Assembly: GCF_932276165.1 (NCBI RefSeq)
Contig: NC_064001.1
Location: 6,889,501-6,953,500 of the forward strand
From: Plutella xylostella
Lineage: Eukaryota; Arthropoda; Insecta; Lepidoptera; Plutellidae
Length of the DNA: 64,000 nt
Direction: 5' to 3'
Positions within the stretch are counted from its first letter, which is position 1. The number at the start of each line of letters is the position of its first letter. The notes beneath the pieces are model-generated. The model saw only the letters and a list, made by a program, of their open reading frames with translations, did not search any database and had not been told where the DNA came from. The translations under genes and the position numbers were made by a program. Below are positions 57,109-64,000 of this stretch, piece after piece.

Positions 57109-59776
57109 GGGCAAAACACCCAGTAACTGACCACCTTAAGGGAGTTGTTCCAGTAATTTGCCTGTAGCGGGCTCAATTCTTATCGCTTATTAAATCCGAT
57201 TTTTGTTTTAAAAACTAGAATAACAGAGCTACATTCCTGAGTAAATAGCAAACATGTAGAAGTTACTAATTTTTTTATATATTTTTGCAAACAAAAAGTA
57301 GTGATTTTCCCAGTAACTGACCACTAAAATCTAGTAACTGACCACACTCGATGCCAGTAACTGACCACCAATTTAAAATGGTTTATAAATTGAATAATTA
57401 TTAAATCTTATTATTATTTATTTATTTGATTACTTCATGTAATAGTACCGATCCTCTGGTCTCTTTTAATGTGTGACACATCACTTTTGCTCAAGGTTCA
57501 TCAACTGAAAAGTGCATTAAATTAATTAATCAGCTTAATGCATAATTTAAATGATATTTTATCGTAATAATCAACCATTTATTTATTAAAAACACAAGTT
57601 TATGCATTTTTGTTAAATATTAAAAACAAAGGAATAAACACACATGCACATAGTGAACACGCATTTTAAGTTTACAGCTTTCAGGGAGATTAAGAGGCCC
57701 CAATGTAGTACCTTCAGATAAGTCATAGAAGGTCGATTTTGTTTGTCCGGAACAAGCCAGGATCAGTAAGACAGGCCCATGAAGCATTCATGGAGCCAGA
57801 AACGAGCATTTTCTTAAATATAAAGTAGCGAATCCAAGCGCTAAAGCGGGTCTTTTCCATATTCGGTATCAACTGATGAGGAGGAGGAATCGTGGTGGAT
57901 TGTATTGTTGGCGGCTGGGAAAACATAAATTCCCCGCCGCCGGAAAAGTAGGCCCTTTCTCCGCCGGTCCTTTCAGGGATGTGGGACCAGAGACAGATGG
58001 TTTTCATTATTGCTGAAACCCCACCCAGAGACTTTCAGTGCGGCTAAAAGAGTCATTGATGCTAGCCATTGTAATTATGACCGAATCAGATATTGGGGGT
58101 TAGTTTTTCAGGATACAAAGATGAATGCCTTGACGAACGGGATATCAATGACTTTGTTGAGGATTCAACTGGAATATTTATGATGCTGTTTAAACGTGCT
58201 TTCGTAGGTAAGTATTTAGCCTAAGACAGGAGTAGTCATTTCTGCAAGTGGGACAGGGAATCTTTGCCTCGTTGAAGAGGCGTCACTGAAGCAGAACATT
58301 GCTGTACTTTCTGCATTTTCCGCTGCTGGACTATTGTGTCCGCCAATGATGGTATAACGTTGCCAGTGGATTCCGGATAGTTGTGGTATCGGTTCCAAAT
58401 GGCTGGGGTGTTGGTCGTGGTAACAACTTACAGAAGAATGCCCCATTTCATGTGTGCCAATTTTACCGTTCTGTTTGTAATCCGTTGCTTGGCCGTTTAT
58501 AATGGCATTGAAGGGCGTGTTGGTGCGTCAGCTGAGGGTGCTAGCATTGTAGTGATGCTTTGTTTTTCCTATTTTGCTGAAGTGGCTTTGCCTGTCTTTG
58601 GACAAATGTGGAGGCGCGTTTCGTCGGTAACGTATATTCGGGTTGGGTCATTAATAGCGTCATTGAGGTCTTGTTCGCCAAGTGCTTTTGTGCTAGGGGA
58701 ACCAATTTCATCTGGTACACAAGCGCTGGCATTGGTTAGGTACGCCTTCAGCTGTTCTGAAGATAGCATTTGAGTATCTTTTCATCGACTGAGATGCTGA
58801 AAGCCATTTGTCTCCTGGTCTTGCATTCTTGAAGGGACTGCTCCAAGGATTATCTTTAAGGAAAAATTGTGACATCTGTCTTTATCCTGGAGAATCCACA
58901 TTATCCTAGGCTGATAGTATGCTCCACTAGCGTTTTTATCTTCCTTATCAGCTAATACCGAATCTGGAACAAACTTGGACTTTGTGTTTGAATTCCCTAT
59001 ATTTTAAAAGATGCTTGCATGTCACCCTGAATTATTTTGGAATGTCTTGTTGATCCTAGTTTGTCTCAGACAAGTGGAATTGCCTTTTCTATACTTTTTT
59101 TACTATCTTGGCGCTTTTTCATCTCGCTGAAAGCTGTAAAAATATGTCATATATAATAATACCAGTAACTGACCACCAATTTACCCAATAACTGACCACC
59201 TATGTCAGTAAATGGAAGGAGTGAAGATAGAATGCTCATATTTTGACACAAGAAAATGGCACATATGAGCTTTAATATTACGTTCTTATTTTGCCTAAAT
59301 TCAGCTTCAACCAAAAATCCCAATAACCGACATAGGTGGTCAGTTATTGGAAAATCGCTGTTTTGTCGTCCAGTAACTGTCAACCCCTTTAAAAACAATC
59401 AAACGGGAAATAACAAGCTGAATCTTATCAAAAACGTAATCTTTGTAATTAAATCTATATGGTATAATTTTTTCTTTCATTGATTTCAATTTTTTTAATG
59501 GTAAAATTTACGATCAAAAAATTTACTTACCTTAACAAATACGTTAGTCACAACTGCAATTTACTCGCTTCGCGCGCCAACTGAACTTTTTCGATCGCTC
59601 ACTATCCATCTGTTGGCGGCTGGCAAAATCTTTTGTATCAGTATTGCTCTCAATGAACCACAAAATAGACTGGATGTTCACTAGATGGCCCTGCTTGGCT
59701 ATATTTCTTATTTATTGGAGTTGAAGAGGAAGGTGGTCAGTTACTGGCACATGGTCAGTTACTGGGTGTTTTGCCC
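57109..59776 (-). mobile_element. pogo-like (Tc1/mariner superfamily) DNA transposon relic
   Basis: TIRs GGGCAAAACACCCAGTAACT (continuing GACCAC) with TA at 57107-57108 and 59777-59778. The word CAGTAACTGACCAC recurs inside both ends (57309, 57334, 57358, 59164, 59185 and variants, 59735, 59750). A decayed minus-strand transposase lies within. About 2.7 kb. Non-functional. Confidence 0.8.
57950..58890 (-). pseudogene. Decayed pogo/Jerky-type transposase
   Basis: Fragments in minus-strand order: a DNA-binding/spacer block reading FFLKDNPWSSPF then ARPGDKW (about 58880-58790), a stretch ending in the DDE catalytic start RIYVTDET (the Asp codon at 58625-58623, followed by LHICPKTGK), and a C-terminal patch (57950-58200). 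These fit the order of pogo/Tigger-like DDE_1 transposases. Several stops and frame changes separate them, so no enzyme is made. The later catalytic Asp residues could not be placed. Other CENP-B-like relatives are possible. Confidence 0.65.
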
Positions 59777-60310
59777 TATGAAGGTACGCTTATTGTTATT
59801 GTTTAGTTAATTTGTGAGATAAGAGCTTTGTAACATAGTCTTTTTGTTGACTCTTGTCTGGTCATGTTCACCCTAACCAGACATTACAAAGTTGCTATAC
59901 TATATCCCATTCAACGACTCCGCTGAATGACGTTCAGTCAAGACGTCGAACGTTACAATCAACGACTTGACGAGTTGTCCTTTAGTCATACAACTGAATA
60001 GCGCCATCCAATGAACGGGCTAGTGATTCAATCAAACAGGAGATTAAACCAGATGCCTGCGACATATACATGCATACATATGTAACGTTATGATATAAAT
60101 ATAATAAATATCTAGAATTTTCATTTAAAGGAGCAGAATGCATTTTCTGTGTTAAGATTAACATGCTAGAATTGATAAGTGTGTAATTTTACGTTTACGT
60201 CCGGTGCACCAATGGGTAGTCAGTAGTCAGCAAGGACTTGCAGTCAGTGACTAATTACTGTTAATCTGACTTTTCACCAACACGACGTCTTGTTTTATAA
60301 AAGTCATTTA

Positions 60311-60452
60311 GGCCCTGTTTCACAATGTCTGGTTAGTGGCTACCTGCCAGATAAAAGACATGCTGTCACTCTCTGTTATTATTTTTTTGACAGTGACAGA
60401 ATGTATTTTATCCCACGGGTAGCCACTAACCAGACATTGTGAAACAGGCCCT
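60311..60452. mobile_element. Palindromic MITE, Harbinger-like ends
   Basis: About 45-bp inverted arms (GGCCCTGTTTCACAATGTCT left; GGGCCTGTTTCACAATGTCT right, reversed) with TTA and TAA at the outside. Loop about 50 bp. A TWA flank and GGGCCTGTTTC-type ends fit PIF/Harbinger MITEs. Confidence 0.65.
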
Positions 60453-60903
60453 AAAACTAATGTGTGATTCTCATAATGTATGTCTATTTATGAATTAAAA
60501 TGATGCAATGTTATACAAAGTAGCTCTCACCGTAGTAGTTATTGAGATAAAGAATTTATTTTTGGTAAAGATACCGTAATCTTTGTTCACCGTTCAACGG
60601 CCGAAGTAAAAATATTATGTTTATGATGAAATAGTGTTTCGGAAGCATATTGATATTTTTGTCATCATCACATTATTATTTTTTGTATCAAGCTAAATGA
60701 GTAGATAACGGAGTAGGTATATAGGCTTATAGTACTCATTAAAAGATGTGTAATTGTTTTGTTGCAAATAAAAAGATAATTGTACTATCATTCACATGTT
60801 GGAGAAGTAATGTAGTGTGTGAATGAGGCATTAAGGTACTCCAGAAGAAGTCAGTTGATTCCATAAAAATATCTGTACTAGAGCTATATACCTTCTTAAA
60901 ATA

Positions 60904-61000
60904 CAGAGTGTTGCAAAAGTGGTATACTAAGCCGAAAGAGGGTCAACCTGAAGCACTTTTGTTCTAGGACTTTTATAAAGTAGCGAAAAAAAACACCCTG
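60904..61000. mobile_element. TA-flanked MITE, family B copy 2
   Basis: 97 bp, ends CAGAGTGTT / CAGGGTGTT, TA on both sides. Shares GTTGCAAAAGTGG and CTTTTGTTCTAGGACTTTT with family members. Confidence 0.6.
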
Positions 61001-61739
61001 TATAGGTATTTAGTAAGTTTCTGTGGTCAGTAGTGTTTTTCATTGCAATTAGCCTAAAAGCGCTGTGGCTAGCGGTACCTAACGAATTATGTCATCCAAA
61101 CACACTCCTCGGTAAATGGAAAATCAAAATTAGCGTGGTTTTCTAATAAATCTATTTTAAATCAGTTAAAGCTCTGCGTATTTTGTGGTTAAAAGTATTA
61201 TTTCAGGTGAACACGTACTTAATAGGTACACATAATTTAAGTAGGTGTGTAGATAGGCACGCATCGACATAACACTGGCATGAATCGCTTAAAATATCGG
61301 CAGACCACAGTCGAAAACGACAAAAATATGACGAATAAGAATCTTTTAAAATTACATTTAGGTACATCAGTTCCATAAACGTTCTACAATTGACTCTATT
61401 ACAGGTTATGTAAGTACATACTTACTTAAGTATATATAAAAAACCCCAAGGCAGAAGTTACCTTAGCGCAATCTTCACACACCTCTTTCACAGTCATTCC
61501 TCTTCACTTTTCACATTACTCATTCATAGCTTCTGTAAGAAAAACATTGCAGTCAGTGGCATAATAAAACAGAATTTTTACTTTTCGCGTCTCTTTTCGG
61601 CCAGTATTTTCCCAGTTCAAAGCTCTTAAGTTGGCAGTGGGGATTTTTATTCAGGTTTTCTTAATAAAAGTTTCTGGAACAATATTGTGCTGACTGGGCA
61701 ATCAGTGGTTGCATTATGCATGGCAGTCGGAGCCGTGCT
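61001..61739. other. Non-coding stretch
   Basis: No signal seen. Confidence 0.35.
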
Positions 61740-61741
61740 GA

Positions 61742-61913
61742 AGTGCTAGCACGGGGCGCACAGATATGTATGACACATGTTTTGTTTCGCGCTCACTCAC
61801 AGAGCGGGCGCAACGCATAACATTTGTCACGTCTTTAAACGGGCTGTGTCCGCTCTTGTGGCTATGCGATGTGAGTAAGCGTGTGCGTCTTCATTGCGCC
61901 CCGTGCTAGCCCT
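61742..61913. mobile_element. MITE with GCTAGCACGGGGCGC ends
   Basis: Inverted ends AGTGCTAGCACGGGGCGCA / AGGGCTAGCACGGGGCGCA enclose about 130 bp of GC-richer DNA. No target duplication established. Confidence 0.6.
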
Positions 61914-64000
61914 TCTCGTGATACTTAGGGAATCCTTGGGAAGAAATCGCTGCGGAGGTGAAATTTCAGCGTTTCAGGAGAAAGGTGCTTCCTGAACATA
62001 TTCTTGAATGGACAGCTGCTTGAATCTGGGTATAAGTGAGTGTATGGTTGCCTGTTGAATCTCAATTATTAAACCTCCGAAAGATGGGTCATAATACCAT
62101 TTGATCTGCAAGGTTGTACTTGAATCTGCGGAGGAATCGATCTCTGTTTTTAATTGAGCTACAGCCGTAATCAGAGAAAGTATTCTTCATAAAAAAATAA
62201 TTCATCGGCTTTATTTGTATTGATGACATACGTGTTCTTTTTTAAAAATTAAAAAATGTTCCTGATTACGGAAGTTAGCATTGTTCAAGATCGTATGGGC
62301 GTTGAAAGATTATTATTTCAGTTCAGTTTTACTAGATATAGGTACTATATGGAATAAGCGAATCTTATATTTAGGTTTTATCGGGGAAATTCGTCCTTTC
62401 GAAAACAATATCCAGGGCGGTAAAGAGTGTGTAGGAAAAAACACGGGCTGCTAAACTTTAAGATGGCTTCTTTTCCCTGACCTTATATTATTATATAATT
62501 CCCGATAACTTTTTTACTGTTTCTCGTATTGTAAACGTATTATAGTGGATGTGATTATACACAGTATTCAATTTTATTGATTTTAACCGTGTTGGTCGAA
62601 AATGTATTGAGTTAAATTTTATTGGAAATAGGAAATAATCATAAATAGTTATGTTTTTTTGTTCAATTTTATTGTCTGTAAAAATAATACTTTAAAATAT
62701 TCGAAAACCCACCCAGAACCAACAAATTCCCACACACAAGCTAACCCTCACACATAAACAGCGCTCAAAACGATCACGCGTGACCCCTTATAGCTGCACT
62801 GAGAAAATATTGAACCTGTAAAATATTGAATGCGCCATTTTCATAAAATTTTAAGCTTCCTATGAGAAAAATGTCTGGCCGCCGCTGCATTAGCTAAAAG
62901 GTTTCACGTGTCGAATAAATTGAATGAATGGCGGCGCCGATCAGCTGAGCGCTGGATGCCGTCGTGACGGACAATATTATACACTTTCAGACATGACTTT
63001 GGCCATAGATTAACAATATACGAACCAGATGGAGTGTCAGAAAAATTAATGTCTTGACAAATAACACCAAAATTCTGCCACACTCCAATTTCTCCATAGT
63101 CGGTTAGATCATAACTAGGGAAAGGTTGATCAATTATACGACATCTCCATATTAAATTTTTGACAGATGCGTCAAAAGTCAAGCTATAATCCCTGTGCTC
63201 TAACCATAGAACAACGCGGACTCGGGTGTGCTCTAACCCACTATGGCGAAATTGGCACTAAGCACTTGTTTGGAATTAGTCAGGTTAGAAGATTTGTCAC
63301 TTTATTCATTGGTTGTTATTAGGTTGAACTTAAAACGGTTTGACAGCGGACAGCTTTTTGCTTTGTTTTTAATCTAAGACTTTAGGAGAATAATCTTAAC
63401 CCAGCATAGACAAAAAATACTATCAATCGAATATTCGCAAAAAAGGCACCTATTAGCAATTGAAAAACTCGTAATTGTGACCTCCTAAGCCACTAAAGTA
63501 TTTAGTCGAATACAATTCGATATATATATAAGGGCATAGATCAAGCTACCAATTTCTTCAGACCCCAATTTCGCGGGGCTTATCCCAAACACCTTGTCAC
63601 CATAGATTTTCCTGTTAGAACAAGTACAAATAGATAGCAGTTCGCACTTACTTTAGCAGAAAGATCAAAAGTAAGCCTGAAGAAATTGGAGCTTCTGGGA
63701 ACTAGATTAGTCGAGTCGATTTGGGTAGAATGTTTTACAAAAAACAAGATCGATATTTATGTAAGTACCTGTATACCTAGTTGAAGTGTTAATTTATTTT
63801 AATTAGCTACTGCCACGACTTTGCTTTGCCTTAAAAGATAGCCTATATTTTATCCAGGGTGACAGTCTCCTGCATATCATTAAAATTTGTTATGTATTTT
63901 AAGTAAAGAGTTAAAGATATCCATACATCCATACTTAAAGTGTTTCATGTTTATATATTGTTCACGACGAAATACCTAGGCTAAGAACAATAGAATAAGT
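61914..64000. other. Non-coding stretch to window end
   Basis: No gene seen. Near 63805-63870 a short reversed remnant of the Helitron-like repeat family (TTTGCCTTAAAAGATAGCCT) is present. Confidence 0.35.

Larger units (their letters stand above)
56745..60068. mobile_element. Inverted-repeat pair enclosing the pogo-like element
   Basis: The outer arms start TATGTCGCAGGCATCTGGTT on the left and, reversed, on the right, and match for about 100-110 bp with scattered changes. They lie outside the inner element's own TIRs, so an older fold-back element was probably split by it. Target duplication not identified; limits approximate. Confidence 0.5.

Noticed and set aside
57723..58007. Separate 94-codon minus-strand gene
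   Set aside because: It lies at the expected C-terminal position of the decayed pogo-like transposase, so it was not treated as its own gene.

Overview
The window looks like nuclear DNA of a moth or butterfly. It is AT-rich, littered with TAGGTAC/CTAC micro-motifs, and dense in repeat types usual in Lepidoptera: tRNA-derived SINEs, CTAG-ended Helitron-like repeats, TA-flanked MITEs, a mag-type Gypsy element with LTRs under 100 bp, and a BEL/Pao element. The one host gene I can support is on the minus strand at 6239-8211. It is a five-exon MTHFD2/NMDMC-type mitochondrial methylenetetrahydrofolate dehydrogenase/cyclohydrolase whose exons splice in phase to 336 codons plus a stop.

Layout. 1-5760: a Helitron-like repeat, then three TIR elements, two of them split by SINE insertions with target duplications. 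6239-8211: the folate gene. 10580-13585: a 3.0-kb TIR element with many GTGACAG-type motifs, a coding remnant, a small retroposon and a second TIR element inside it. 14595-14967: two Helitron-like copies head to head. 15702-18360: a degenerate element carrying repeated CCTCGGTATAAGG-like motifs. 22297-33155: a mag-type Gypsy provirus with 92/79-bp LTRs, split by a 550-bp PIF/Harbinger-like MITE and by a 5.5-kb non-LTR retrotransposon whose two ORFs are intact. 34185-40375: a BEL/Pao element on the minus strand with apparently identical 742-bp LTRs and one open frame of 1436 codons that lacks the RT-RNase H segment. 40.5-64 kb: no gene found; MITEs, fold-backs, a possible hAT-type element (50966-52475), and a pogo-like DNA transposon relic (57109-59776) inside a larger inverted-repeat pair.

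The nesting can be ordered. The Gypsy element came first, since its LTRs differ and its pol is damaged. The Harbinger-like MITE and the non-LTR element then landed in its reverse transcriptase region; removing each with one target copy brings the host frame back exactly. The BEL element is independent and very recent. The most notable observations are the RT-less but fully open BEL/Pao element, the non-LTR insertion exactly at the catalytic codons of the Gypsy RT, and three unrelated TIR elements that share a layout of internally repeated terminal motifs. Positions of repeat ends come from reading by eye and may shift by a few bases where no target duplication is stated.
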